A program made the translations under genes and the position numbers. Positions 1 to 9,225 of a stretch of DNA of 64,000 nucleotides are shown here, piece after piece. The notes below the pieces were generated by a model. The model made no database searches, was not told the DNA's origin, and saw nothing but the letters and a program-made list of their open reading frames with translations. The stretch is from assembly GCA_012719035.1 (NCBI GenBank), contig JAAYBD010000039.1, positions 18,640 through 82,639 on the forward strand, read 5' to 3'. The stretch comes from Clostridiales bacterium (GTDB lineage: Bacteria; Bacillota; Clostridia; Oscillospirales; Oscillospiraceae). Positions within the stretch are counted from its first letter, which is position 1; the number at the start of each line of letters is the position of its first letter.

Positions 1-2
1 TC

Positions 3-842
3 AAATTCAGTAAAATGGGCATTGCACCCACCAATGAAATGCTGGAGACAATGCGGGCGGAGATGGGGCTCGATAAGCCTATGCTGGTTCAATACGGTAC
101 GTGGCTGAAAGGTATGCTGAGCGGTGATATGGGAACGTCTTATAAAAGCAATCGGTCGGTTATGGACGATCTTTTAAAAGCCCTGCCCAATACAATTTCG
201 CTTACGCTAATTTCGATGCTGTTAATGATCATTATTTCAATACCGGCGGGCGTATTGTGCGCAAAACATAAGGACGGAATATTTGATAACATCATGCGTT
301 TTGTCACTTATTTGTTTGCGTCTTTGCCTTCTTTTGTACTTGCGCTGCTTTTTCTGCTTTTGTTCTGCGTGCACTTGGGCTGGTTCGGAATCTCGCCGGA
401 AAAGAACCTCAAGGGGCTGTTTATGCCGGCGATGGTTCTTTCGCTTAGCCTCAGCGCATGGTACATAAGGCAAGTACGTTCCATCATACTTGAAGAGCTT
501 TCAAAAGAATACGTCATCGGCTCTCGGGCAAGAGGCGTTAAGGAAAGCAGCATACTTTTCCGCCATGTCCTGAAAAATTCCTTATTGCCAATCGTCACAC
601 TTATAGGAAATTCCTTTGCCATGCTGTTAGGCGGGGCGACTATTGTGGAAAATATTTTTTCATGGCCAGGATTGGGAAGGCTTGCTGTGGAAGCGATTGC
701 GGTTCGGGACTATCCGGTGATACAAGCATATGTAGTATGGATGTCGATAATCTTCATGCTGGTCAACTATTTGGTGGACCTGTCCTATCAGTGGATCGAT
801 CCGCGGATCAGAACGCATAATGAGGAACTCGCCAATGGATAG
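3..842 (+). CDS. Opp/Dpp/Nik-type ABC importer permease 1, 5'-truncated by window edge
   Basis: Inner-membrane permease of a peptide/nickel-class ABC importer (DppB/OppB/NikB family). The reading frame is open to the first base, and the first visible residues match the periplasmic region after TM1, so about 40 N-terminal residues lie outside the window. Several hydrophobic segments are visible. The ATPase-coupling EAA loop is clear around residues 155-190 (EEL...YV..SRARG......RHVLKN), and the C-terminal Y.WIDPRIR end is typical. The stop overlaps the next permease start. It is first in an importer cassette with two ATPases and an SBP further down. The substrate is not determinable; the later chelatase and FecBCD genes make a metal complex more likely than a peptide (inference). 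Confidence 0.9.
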   Translation, partial: KFSKMGIAPTNEMLETMRAEMGLDKPMLVQYGTWLKGMLSGDMGTSYKSNRSVMDDLLKALPNTISLTLISMLLMIIISIPAGVLCAKHKDGIFDNIMRFVTYLFASLPSFVLALLFLLLFCVHLGWFGISPEKNLKGLFMPAMVLSLSLSAWYIRQVRSIILEELSKEYVIGSRARGVKESSILFRHVLKNSLLPIVTLIGNSFAMLLGGATIVENIFSWPGLGRLAVEAIAVRDYPVIQAYVVWMSIIFMLVNYLVDLSYQWIDPRIRTHNEELANG

Positions 843-1647
843 AAACAAAAAACAGTTGATAATCGCTGTCTGTATTTTGAGCTTGACTCTACTTTTTGGA
901 ATATCCGCCAAATTCTTTTCTCCCCACGATCCGTATAAAACCGATCTTTCAATCGCATTGTTAAGTCCCTGCGCGGAATATCCCTTTGGAACAGATAATC
1001 TGGGAAGGTGCATATTATCCAGAGTTTTAGAAGGGGCAGCGACCTCAATTTTTTCTGCGGTTTTTGTTGTATTATGTGTCTCTGTCATTGGAACCGCTGT
1101 GGGAATTTGCGCGGGATTTTTTGGAGGTACCGTAGATAAGGTCCTGATGAGGCTGACCATGATTGTACAGGCATTTCCAAGCTATGTGCTTGCCGTGGCG
1201 ATTGCGGGTATGCTGGGTACCGGAATGAAAAATGCGGTCATCGCGCTGGTCGTGATGTATTGGACCATATACGCCCGGCTGTCCAGAAGTCTTGTTATGC
1301 AAATCAGGAACGAAAACTACATAAAAGTCGCAAAACTTTGCGGAGCCGGTAACGGCGATATTTTACTTAAATATATCCTGCCCAATGTGCTGTCTCCGCT
1401 GATCGTCACCGCCGCTCTCGACATTGCGGGAATGATGCTGAGCATGGCCGGACTTTCTTTTCTGGGGCTTGGTGCCCAGCCGCCCCTTGTTGAGTGGGGC
1501 ATTTTAATCAGTAATTCAAGGAATTTCCTTCAGGTCGCACCATGGTGTCTTGTTTTTCCGAGCCTGTTTTTGTTTCTCGTAGTTGTGCTGTTCAATTTTG
1601 CCGGCGACCGGCTGAGAGATTATATGGCACTTAAAGGGGAGAACTGA
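835..1647 (+). CDS. Opp/Dpp/Nik-type ABC importer permease 2 (DppC/NikC family)
   Basis: Second membrane subunit (270 aa), predicted to pair with the upstream permease. N-terminal TM segment at about residues 8-26, then the family-typical periplasmic stretch ending in FGTDNLGRCILSR, several TM segments, and an EAA-like coupling loop (ARLSRS...NYIKVAKLCGAG). I chose ATG 835, not the in-frame ATG at 820, because a GAGGA ribosome site at 822-826 is spaced 8 nt from it. This gives the usual 8-nt overlap with the preceding stop (translational coupling). Three bases separate it from the ATPase gene. Confidence 0.9.
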   Translation: MDRNKKQLIIAVCILSLTLLFGISAKFFSPHDPYKTDLSIALLSPCAEYPFGTDNLGRCILSRVLEGAATSIFSAVFVVLCVSVIGTAVGICAGFFGGTVDKVLMRLTMIVQAFPSYVLAVAIAGMLGTGMKNAVIALVVMYWTIYARLSRSLVMQIRNENYIKVAKLCGAGNGDILLKYILPNVLSPLIVTAALDIAGMMLSMAGLSFLGLGAQPPLVEWGILISNSRNFLQVAPWCLVFPSLFLFLVVVLFNFAGDRLRDYMALKGEN

Positions 1648-1650
1648 GGA

Positions 1651-2457
1651 ATGTTAGAGCTTCAAAACATCAGCATTGCCTATGGAGAGAAAGAAGTTGT
1701 CCGCAATGTCAGCTTGAGGGCTGAGAAAGGTGAAATCGTCGGTATCGTAGGCGAAAGCGGCAGCGGAAAAAGTACGCTTATACGCGGGATTATCGGACTT
1801 TTGGATTATCCGGGAAAAATCATAGAGGGAAAAATTCTGCTGAACGGCAGAAATATCGCACCTTATCCGGCAGAGAAAATGCGGGAAATACGGGGAAAAG
1901 AAATCGCAATGATCTTTCAGCACGCGGATCTTTCTCTGGATCCTTTGTGGACGATTGGAAAATCATTTTATGAAAGTATAAGCATGCATAAGAAGATATC
2001 AAAACAGGAGGCAATGGCTTGTGCCGCCGAAAGATTAAAATTGCTTTCCCTAAAAAATCCGGAGAAAGTTTTGAACCTGTATCCTCATCAGCTGAGCGGA
2101 GGAATGTGCCAGCGTACGGCAATAGCCATAGCAATGGCAAATGACCCCGAACTTCTGCTTGCGGACGAACCCACCAGCGCGCTGGATATGACCGTACAGA
2201 ATCAGGTAATCGAAAACATGATGAGCATTCGCGAACAGAGGGGCACGACGATTTTGATTGTTACCCACAATATGGGGGTCGTTGAAAAAATGGCGGACAA
2301 AGTCGGCGTCATGTATCGCGGAAGACTTGTTGAATGGGGCTCCAAGGATGAGGTGCTCCACGACCCAAAACACGCTTATACGCAAAGCTTGATACGGGCG
2401 ATTCCTAAAATGGATGGCACATTGCCGCAAGCTCCCGAAAGGTGCATATATGAGTGA
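1651..2457 (+). CDS. Opp/Dpp/Nik-type ABC importer ATPase 1 (DppD/NikD family)
   Basis: Cytoplasmic ATPase subunit, 268 aa. Walker A GESGSGKST (about residue 34), Q-loop FQHADLSLDP, signature LSGGMCQR and Walker B LLLADEPTSALD are all intact, followed by the H-loop (VTHNM). The C-terminus is short compared with many OppD proteins: it ends soon after the region where the oligopeptide-binding extension and its Fe-S-type cysteines would start, and only one cysteine (ERCIYE) is left near the end. Overlaps the next ATPase by 8 nt, so the two are co-translated. Confidence 0.92.
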   Translation: MLELQNISIAYGEKEVVRNVSLRAEKGEIVGIVGESGSGKSTLIRGIIGLLDYPGKIIEGKILLNGRNIAPYPAEKMREIRGKEIAMIFQHADLSLDPLWTIGKSFYESISMHKKISKQEAMACAAERLKLLSLKNPEKVLNLYPHQLSGGMCQRTAIAIAMANDPELLLADEPTSALDMTVQNQVIENMMSIREQRGTTILIVTHNMGVVEKMADKVGVMYRGRLVEWGSKDEVLHDPKHAYTQSLIRAIPKMDGTLPQAPERCIYE

Positions 2458-3202
2458 AGCGATTTTAGAAGTCAATGGACTTACAAAGGTGTTTGGAACA
2501 AAAAAATCACAGCACAAAGCGGTTGATAACATCAGCTTTCGGCTGGAGCAGGGCGAATGTCTTGGGATAATCGGGGAAAGCGGGAGCGGAAAATCCACAA
2601 CGGCGCATATGATTGCAGGGCTTTTAAAACCCTGCTCTGGGGAAATCGATTATAAGGGCCGATACTTGCAGATGATTTTTCAAAATCCGATCCGTTCTTT
2701 CAGCCCCCGTATGAATATATTGGATAGCCTGTGCGAAGGACTTCTGTATCAGAGCGATTTACCCCGTAAGGAAATACGGAAAAAAGCGCTTGAGGCAATG
2801 GATATGGTGAAGCTTCCGCGTGATTACGCAAGACGATACAGAAGCCAGCTCAGCGGAGGCGAATGTCAAAGAGCCGCCATTGCAAGAGCGCTTATGATCC
2901 ACCCCGACCTTCTCATATGCGATGAAGTGACAAGCGCACTGGATGTTTCCATACAGGCTGAAATCATGCAGCTTTTATATCGGCTGAAGCAGTCCATGGG
3001 CATCTCGCTGCTGTTTATTTCCCATGATATTGCTCTGGTCAGCGGGATCAGCGACAGGGTAGCGGTCATGCATGATGGAAAAATCGTGGAAACAGGCGAT
3101 ACAATGGCGCTTATTGAAAACCCTAAGCAAGATTATACAAAAGAGCTCATTGCTTCGGTTTTGCCGGTTTATGGGGAAAAAGAAAAAATAATGGAGAGGT
3201 AA
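2450..3202 (+). CDS. Opp/Dpp/Nik-type ABC importer ATPase 2 (DppF/NikE family)
   Basis: Second ATPase, 250 aa from ATG 2450, which overlaps the preceding stop (ATGAGTGA). The upstream in-frame ATG at 2414 lies inside the previous gene and has no ribosome site. Walker A GESGSGKST, Q-loop IFQNPIRSFSPRM, signature LSGGECQR, Walker B LLICDEVTSALD and H-loop (SHD) are present. The helical region is a little shorter than in classic OppF. It likely forms a heterodimer with the upstream ATPase on the two permeases. A 7-nt gap leads into the exporter-type genes, so one transcript is likely. Confidence 0.92.
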   Translation: MSEAILEVNGLTKVFGTKKSQHKAVDNISFRLEQGECLGIIGESGSGKSTTAHMIAGLLKPCSGEIDYKGRYLQMIFQNPIRSFSPRMNILDSLCEGLLYQSDLPRKEIRKKALEAMDMVKLPRDYARRYRSQLSGGECQRAAIARALMIHPDLLICDEVTSALDVSIQAEIMQLLYRLKQSMGISLLFISHDIALVSGISDRVAVMHDGKIVETGDTMALIENPKQDYTKELIASVLPVYGEKEKIMER

Positions 3203-3209
3203 AAATAAT

Positions 3210-4952
3210 ATGGGAGATTACGGGAGGCTGCTTCATTATGTAGCGGCAATCAAAAAAGAGGTTTTTCTGAAAGTTTTGCTCGGTCTTGCCGTCAGCGCGA
3301 CTTTTATTGCGCAGGCTGTAATCATGGCAAAAGCGGTCGTCATTGTATTTGACGGCGGAAAACTTTCGGACATAATGATGTACATTATAGGAGCGTTTGC
3401 GGTCGTCATTTGCCGGGCTTTGCTGACATGGGCTTTGGAGGCATATACAAAGCTCGTTGCGGCAAAAGTTAAAAGCAAGATCCGGCTGATGGTTTTTGAC
3501 AAGATTCTGCGCCTTGGTCCGGGATACTTGGGCGATAAGCGCAGCGGAAAGATTCAATCTCTGGTTTTAGACGGAATTGAATCACTGGAGCCCTTTCTGG
3601 TCAATTATATTCCTCAAATCATCACCGTCTGCATTTCAGGTCTTGGAATAGGAATCTATCTATCACATATTGATATTGTCACAGGCATGGTGGTCATAGT
3701 AACCATGCTTCTCTGCGTTGTGGTTCCATATCTGACCGTTCCGCTCGTCGGACGCAGTATAGTCAAATACTGGCGCTCGTATTCGGTGCTCAATGCCCAG
3801 TATATTGACTCGATTCAGGGGATGACAACGCTCAAGGCTTTCCACGCAAGCAAGAGCAAGGGTGATGAGCTTGCAGAAAACGCAATGCAGTTTTATGTTC
3901 AGCAGATTCGGAACACGACCTTTTCCCTGATAGATTCGGGACTTATGATGATACTTGTTTCCGTTGCCGCATGCGTTACGGTGGCGCTTGCGGCTTTCCG
4001 CACAGAGGCAGGGATAATTCCGGTTGGCGCTATTTCCGTTTTCCTTTTTCTTGCCGCCGAATGTGCAAGACCGATGGTAGACTTAAACTCCGCGTGGCAT
4101 AACAGCTTTTTAGGTCTTTCGGTCGCAAAAGAGCTCTTTGAAATCGCGGACACAGAACTGACAATAACCGAGATTGACAATCCGGACAGAACTTCCATGG
4201 ATGACGGACTGCCTTCGGTGGAGCTAAAGAATATTTTCTTCACCTATCCTACTGGCAAAAAGCCGGCCCTCGACGGCGTATCTATAGGAATACAAAAAGG
4301 ACAGACCGTTGCCATAGTCGGCAAATCAGGCTCCGGAAAATCTACGATAATAAACCTGCTTCTGCGCTTTTATGATGTTTCCAATGGCAGCATAGAATTA
4401 AACGGCGTTAATATTAAAGACTACTCGGTAGAGTATCTTCAGAGCAAGATAGCCGTTGTATTTCAGGATACATATTTGTTTCAGGACACGATTTTGGAAA
4501 ATATACGCATGGCGCGCCCCGATGCATGCATTGACGAGGTTATAAAAGCCGCTGAAGAGGCGGGCGCACATGAGTTTATTTCCGCATTCCCGAAAGGCTA
4601 TGATACCGTTTTAGGTGAGCGGGGGGTAACTCTGTCGGGAGGAGAACGGCAAAGGCTCTCTATTGCACGCGCCATTTTAAAGGATGCGCCGATACTTGTT
4701 TTGGACGAGGCAACCTCAAGCGTTGATGCTAAAAGCGAGGCACTGATACAGGATACAATGGAAAAGCTGAGTCAGAACAGAACGACCATAATAATTGCTC
4801 ACCGTCTTTCTACGGTTCAGCATGCAGATATGATATTTGTTTTACAGGAAGGCAGACTTGTTCAGCAGGGTACTAATAAGGAGCTTATTGAACAGGACGG
4901 CGTATACGCAAATCTTGTAAACGCACAGAGAGGAGGGCTTTGCTGTGAATAA
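3210..4952 (+). CDS. Exporter-fold ABC half-transporter 1 (TMD-NBD fusion)
   Basis: 580-aa fused transporter: a type-1 exporter transmembrane domain (six hydrophobic helices, residues about 15-310) and a nucleotide-binding domain (about 335-575). Motifs: Walker A VGKSGSGKST, signature TLSGGERQR, Walker B ILVLDEATSSVD, H-loop IIAHR. CydD-like overall. Its partner is the next gene, whose start overlaps this stop. Exporter-fold pairs of this kind can be exporters or, in the YbtPQ and IrtAB families, siderophore importers. Placement inside an importer cassette makes the importer reading attractive but unproven. Confidence 0.88.
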   Translation: MGDYGRLLHYVAAIKKEVFLKVLLGLAVSATFIAQAVIMAKAVVIVFDGGKLSDIMMYIIGAFAVVICRALLTWALEAYTKLVAAKVKSKIRLMVFDKILRLGPGYLGDKRSGKIQSLVLDGIESLEPFLVNYIPQIITVCISGLGIGIYLSHIDIVTGMVVIVTMLLCVVVPYLTVPLVGRSIVKYWRSYSVLNAQYIDSIQGMTTLKAFHASKSKGDELAENAMQFYVQQIRNTTFSLIDSGLMMILVSVAACVTVALAAFRTEAGIIPVGAISVFLFLAAECARPMVDLNSAWHNSFLGLSVAKELFEIADTELTITEIDNPDRTSMDDGLPSVELKNIFFTYPTGKKPALDGVSIGIQKGQTVAIVGKSGSGKSTIINLLLRFYDVSNGSIELNGVNIKDYSVEYLQSKIAVVFQDTYLFQDTILENIRMARPDACIDEVIKAAEEAGAHEFISAFPKGYDTVLGERGVTLSGGERQRLSIARAILKDAPILVLDEATSSVDAKSEALIQDTMEKLSQNRTTIIIAHRLSTVQHADMIFVLQEGRLVQQGTNKELIEQDGVYANLVNAQRGGLCCE

Positions 4953-6726
4953 AGGCAACATGGAGGGCAAGACCCGCATTAGAAACACCATTACGCTTAT
5001 TCGGTCAATGAAGCCATACTCGCCGGAAATGCTTGCAACCGTGATAACAGCATTGATAAAGCATATAGCAACCATAACGGTCTCCGCTCTGGCGGCATAT
5101 ATGGTAGGTCTTTCAATGAGAGGGGAGCTTTCAGCTCAATTTGGAAAACTGTTTACATGGATGTGTGTATGCATACTGCTGCGCGGACTTACATTCTACG
5201 GCGAAATGTGGTTTGGACATGATGTTGCGTACAAAGTCCTAAAGGATTTTCGTATCCGTTTGTATGATAAGATCGAAAAAATCTCGCCGGCATATCTGAT
5301 ACGCAGGCATTCCGGTCAGATTGGTGCAACTCTTATGGGAGATGTTGAAATCCTTGAATGGTTTTTAGCGCACACCTTTGGCAGCTATCTGGTCGCCTTT
5401 GTTGTAACAATAATGATACTTGTTATGCTTATGAAGCTTCATATTGTTTTGGGGCTTATGATGCTCGTCTTTTCGGTTTTAGCATTTCTCACTCCCTACT
5501 TTCTGCAGAAGAAAGCCGACAAGCAAGGAGCAGATGTAAGAGAGAGGCTTGCGGAGGCAAATACCGTAACTATAGAGGGAATTCAGGGACTTAGGGAGCT
5601 TCTGACTCTTAACTATCTGGAGCGCTACAAAAAGAAGAACGATTTGGTCATGAAGAAGCTTTATTCCGCACAATTTGCCTACGGAAAAAGACAGGGAATT
5701 GAAAATGGACTGCTCCAGCTTTTTGTTGGGAGCTTTACCGTAATAGTAATGGGAATAACTGCAGGGCTTGTGGCAAACGGGAGTCTGAAATTTGAGCTTT
5801 ACCCCGTTGCAATTATGCTCTCCGCACTTTTGTTCAATCCGATAATAGAGGTATGCGGTGCGGCGCGCAATCTTGGAATCGTCTTTGCGGCGGCAGACAG
5901 GATACAGACCGTGCTCGATACTCCTCCGGAGGTCGAGGATAATGGAAGAACAATAGATGTCTCTAAGCTCTCGCCGGAAGTACGCTTTTCGAATGTCTCA
6001 TTCCGCTACAAAAAAGAATTGGAGCCGGTCCTGCATGAGTTGAGCTTTGATGTTAAACCGGGAGAAACTGTTGCACTTGTGGGGCCGTCTGGAGCGGGCA
6101 AGAGCACCTGCATCAATATGCTTTTACGCTATTGGGATGTGGAAGGCGGCTCTGTAAGTATAGGAGGGACGGACGTGCGCGATATGTCCCTTGACAATCT
6201 GCATAGTATAGTATCCGCCGTACTTCAGGATGTTTATCTGTTTAATATCTCTATCAAGGAAAACATCCGCCTTGGCAGACCCGATGCCAGTGATGAGGAA
6301 ATCATAGAAGCGGCAAAGGCAGCCTGCGCGCATGGCTTTATCATGGGCCTGCCCAACGGCTACGATACAATTGTCGGCGAAAGAGGCTCGCTGATTTCGG
6401 GCGGACAGCGCCAGAGAATAGCCATATCGAGAGCTATACTTAAAAATACGCCGATACTTATTCTGGATGAGGCCGTTTCAAATCTGGATACAGAGAATGA
6501 GAGAGCCATCCAGCAAAGGCTGCATGAGCAGTCAGAAGGCAGAACTACCATAGTAATTGCACACCGGCTTTCAACTATTATGTCCGCCGATAAAATCGTA
6601 CTCATTGATGGCGGAAGGATACTGCAAATCGGTACGCATGAGCAGCTTCTGGAAGAAAACGAATTTTACCGAAATTTACTGGCAGCACAAATAGAAGAAA
6701 ACGGTATTCTGGAAACGGTAAGGTAA
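4945..6726 (+). CDS. Exporter-fold ABC half-transporter 2 (TMD-NBD fusion)
   Basis: 593 aa. GTG start at 4945, chosen because AGGAGGG at 4931-4937 lies 7 nt upstream; it overlaps the previous stop by 8 nt. Six-helix TMD at residues about 30-310, NBD at about 345-585. Motifs: Walker A VGPSGAGKST, signature LISGGQRQR, Walker B ILILDEAVSNLD and H-loop IAHR. All catalytic residues are present in both half-transporters, so the expected heterodimer may have two working sites, unlike many heterodimeric exporters that have one degenerate site. Substrate unknown. Confidence 0.88.
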   Translation: MNKGNMEGKTRIRNTITLIRSMKPYSPEMLATVITALIKHIATITVSALAAYMVGLSMRGELSAQFGKLFTWMCVCILLRGLTFYGEMWFGHDVAYKVLKDFRIRLYDKIEKISPAYLIRRHSGQIGATLMGDVEILEWFLAHTFGSYLVAFVVTIMILVMLMKLHIVLGLMMLVFSVLAFLTPYFLQKKADKQGADVRERLAEANTVTIEGIQGLRELLTLNYLERYKKKNDLVMKKLYSAQFAYGKRQGIENGLLQLFVGSFTVIVMGITAGLVANGSLKFELYPVAIMLSALLFNPIIEVCGAARNLGIVFAAADRIQTVLDTPPEVEDNGRTIDVSKLSPEVRFSNVSFRYKKELEPVLHELSFDVKPGETVALVGPSGAGKSTCINMLLRYWDVEGGSVSIGGTDVRDMSLDNLHSIVSAVLQDVYLFNISIKENIRLGRPDASDEEIIEAAKAACAHGFIMGLPNGYDTIVGERGSLISGGQRQRIAISRAILKNTPILILDEAVSNLDTENERAIQQRLHEQSEGRTTIVIAHRLSTIMSADKIVLIDGGRILQIGTHEQLLEENEFYRNLLAAQIEENGILETVR

Positions 6727-6732
6727 CTCAAA

Positions 6733-7488
6733 ATGAATGACATTGATATAATCAAAAACTATTGGAGCTCAAGGGCGGAGGTTTTTTCCGAAATAAATCG
6801 GGAGGAACTGAATACAGACAGGCTTGAGATATGGGAAGACCTTTTAAAAGATTATCTTAACGGAGCTTCGCTTAATGTACTTGACGCCGGCTGCGGTGCG
6901 GGCTTCTTTTCTGTTCTTTTCAGCAGATATGGTCACAAAGTCACAGCCATTGATTTGAGCGAGGATATGCTGGCGCAGGCAAAGCAAAACGTGAACGCCT
7001 TTGGAAATCCCAACAACGCTGCCTTTTTTCCTATGGATGCACAGAAGCTTGAATTTCCAGACAGCAGCTTTGATTTGGTAATAAGCCGCAACATTACATG
7101 GGTTCTGGAGCACCCGGAAGAAGCATATAAGGAGTGGATGAGGGTTTTAAAGTCAGGCGGCTCGCTTATCAATTTTGACGCGAACTATTTTCTTTATATG
7201 AATGACCCCGAAGAGTACAAAAATTACGAGGCGGGGCTTCAAGCTGTAAAAGATAACGGGCTTGAACTTATCGACTGGGGACATGGCGAAACATTTGACG
7301 AACTGATATCAAGACTGCCTTCATCACATAGAAAGCGACCCGCTTGGGATGTTGATACCCTTATTAAGCTGGGCTGCGGCAGTCTTTATATAAAGCCTAA
7401 GATTTCCGGAAAGATACATGACCGCTACAATGAGCTGTATTATATCGAAATCCCCACATTCATGATTTGTGCCGAAAAAACCGAGTGA
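6733..7488 (+). CDS. Class I SAM-dependent methyltransferase
   Basis: 251 aa. The SAM-binding motif I VLDAGCGAGFFS lies near residue 50, followed by the acidic motif AIDLSEDML and the motif IV region DLVISRN, the usual Rossmann-fold order of the UbiE/Methyltransf_11 superfamily. The acceptor cannot be predicted. It sits 6 nt after the exporter pair and just before the binding-protein gene, so it is a built-in part of the transport operon. It may modify an imported or exported small molecule such as a metallophore or corrinoid-like ligand (inference only). Confidence 0.85.
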   Translation: MNDIDIIKNYWSSRAEVFSEINREELNTDRLEIWEDLLKDYLNGASLNVLDAGCGAGFFSVLFSRYGHKVTAIDLSEDMLAQAKQNVNAFGNPNNAAFFPMDAQKLEFPDSSFDLVISRNITWVLEHPEEAYKEWMRVLKSGGSLINFDANYFLYMNDPEEYKNYEAGLQAVKDNGLELIDWGHGETFDELISRLPSSHRKRPAWDVDTLIKLGCGSLYIKPKISGKIHDRYNELYYIEIPTFMICAEKTE

Positions 7489-7519
7489 ATGTAGGCAGAA
7501 CTTAAAAAGGAGAAACAGA

Positions 7520-9085
7520 ATGAAGAAAACGATTGCAACTATTTTATTGGCAAGCATGATTCTGCTTTCCGGCTGCACAGATAAAACAAACGCCACACCT
7601 GCAAAGGATTCTGATCCAGAATCAGCGGAAAAGATTCTTACCTTTGGCACAACAGGCTATTTCTGCAATGAAAGCTGGGATCCCGCTCAGGGCTGGGATG
7701 GCTGGTATATCCAGTATTACGGCATGGCGGAAACTCTTTTTAAACTTGACGATGAGCTGAGAGCCTATCCGTTGCTGGCAGAGTCCTTTGAAAATACGGA
7801 CGAGACAACGTGGGTTTTCACGCTGAGGGATGACGTCACTTTCCACAACGGTGACAAGATGACGGCGTCTTCCGTAAAAGGCTGCTTTGAGAGAACCATG
7901 AGCGTGAATGCGAGGGCAGAAGACTCAATTCCTGTGGAATCCATTGAGGCTGACGGACAGGTGCTGACGATTAAAACAAAAAAGCCTGTTCCGACAATCG
8001 CAAACGATCTTTGCGATCCGCTGTGGGTGGTGTACAATCCGGACAACACAGATAACTTTGCTGATATGACTTATTTTACAGGTCCCTATATGCCTGTCTC
8101 ATTTGACCCGAACGTGGAAACTGTGGTAACAAAAAATGAGAATTATTGGGGAGAAACCCCAAAGCTTGATAAAGCCGTATTCAAAACGATAACCGATGAG
8201 GACGCGCTGATTATGGGGCTTCAAAACGGTGAAATAGACGTTGTTGTCCCGCTTTCCTCCACGCAGTATCCCGTAATTAAGGGCAATGATAAATTTGCGG
8301 TGGATGATCCCGTAGCCACGCGCGGGGAATTTTTCCAGTTCAATCTCGAACGTCCGGTCTTTAAAGATAAGGCTGTACGCAAGGCAATCGCCATGTGTAT
8401 TGACAGAGAGGGCTTCGCAAATACCATATGCAATGGTCTGGACGCTCCCTCATATGGTGTCTATTCAGATATCCTGTCCTATGGAGGGATAGAAGGGCTC
8501 AGCCCCGAGGTTGCCAAAATGGATGTCGAAGGTGCAAAAGCCCTGCTCAAGGATGCCGGATATGCAGACACAAACGGCAATAGCATTTTGGACAAGGACG
8601 GCGTTGAACTGAGTTTTGAAGTTGTTTTATACAGTACATACACCGCACAGATCCAGATGCTGGAAGTTTTGCAGAACACACTGAAGGACCTTGGCGTGGA
8701 GATGAAGATAAAAGCTTTGGAAACACCCAACGACTTTGTCCACGCCGGAAACTTTGACCTTGCCAGCGTGAGCTACGGCATGGCCCCCACGGGAAATCCG
8801 CAGTATTTTATAAACCTTATGTTTGCCAGCACGGGCAGCAGCAACTTTGGGCATTATTCCAATCCGGAGGTCGACCGTCTGGCAGAAAAGCTTGCCTCTA
8901 CGTTTGACGAAAATGAGCGCCTTGCCATCGTGCGTGAAATCGAAAACATTATTATAAATGACTTTGGTTTTGTGTTCTTCGGGCACGAGAAATTTCCCGT
9001 AGCATACAATACAAGCACCGTCAAAAATATTCATGTCAATCCGTCTGAGTATTACATTTTGGACAGCAGCGTTGAGGCATATTGA
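7520..9085 (+). CDS. SBP_bac_5 family substrate-binding lipoprotein
   Basis: 521-aa extracellular solute-binding protein of the peptide/nickel class, the receptor for the importer at the start of the window. Start at ATG 7520 after an AAGGAG site. The signal peptide ends in a lipobox with Cys19 (LLSGC). The typical core follows (WVFTLRDDVTFHNGDKMTASSVKG and the F.LNLERP-like segment). It is the last gene of the cassette, 31 nt after the methyltransferase. NikA/CntA-like nickel or metallophore binding, or peptide binding, are both possible; I see no decisive ligand residues. Confidence 0.9.
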   Translation: MKKTIATILLASMILLSGCTDKTNATPAKDSDPESAEKILTFGTTGYFCNESWDPAQGWDGWYIQYYGMAETLFKLDDELRAYPLLAESFENTDETTWVFTLRDDVTFHNGDKMTASSVKGCFERTMSVNARAEDSIPVESIEADGQVLTIKTKKPVPTIANDLCDPLWVVYNPDNTDNFADMTYFTGPYMPVSFDPNVETVVTKNENYWGETPKLDKAVFKTITDEDALIMGLQNGEIDVVVPLSSTQYPVIKGNDKFAVDDPVATRGEFFQFNLERPVFKDKAVRKAIAMCIDREGFANTICNGLDAPSYGVYSDILSYGGIEGLSPEVAKMDVEGAKALLKDAGYADTNGNSILDKDGVELSFEVVLYSTYTAQIQMLEVLQNTLKDLGVEMKIKALETPNDFVHAGNFDLASVSYGMAPTGNPQYFINLMFASTGSSNFGHYSNPEVDRLAEKLASTFDENERLAIVREIENIIINDFGFVFFGHEKFPVAYNTSTVKNIHVNPSEYYILDSSVEAY

Positions 9086-9155
9086 AATCGCTGTAAAGAA
9101 ATGACTTGTTAAATTTTAGACCCGATTTCTCAATTTTCATATCCCCCCCGGGAGC

Positions 9156-9184
9156 TTGTGCGGCGGGTTTATTGCCGATATAAT
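9156..9184 (+). promoter_or_regulatory. Sigma-A type promoter for the DUF2292 gene (and probably the chelatase operon)
   Basis: TTGTGC at 9156-9161, a 17-nt spacer and a perfect TATAAT at 9179-9184. The transcript would start near 9191 and carry the small ORF at 9254. No other good promoter is visible between here and the ABC ATPase at 9512. Confidence 0.65.
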
Positions 9185-9225
9185 TCAGACAATAAATGGG
9201 AAACAAAGTCGAAATGTGTGCTTAT

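Noticed and set aside
660..1160. 166-aa open frame on the minus strand
   Set aside because: Antisense to two permease genes with clear homology; no ribosome site; composition of a shadow frame.
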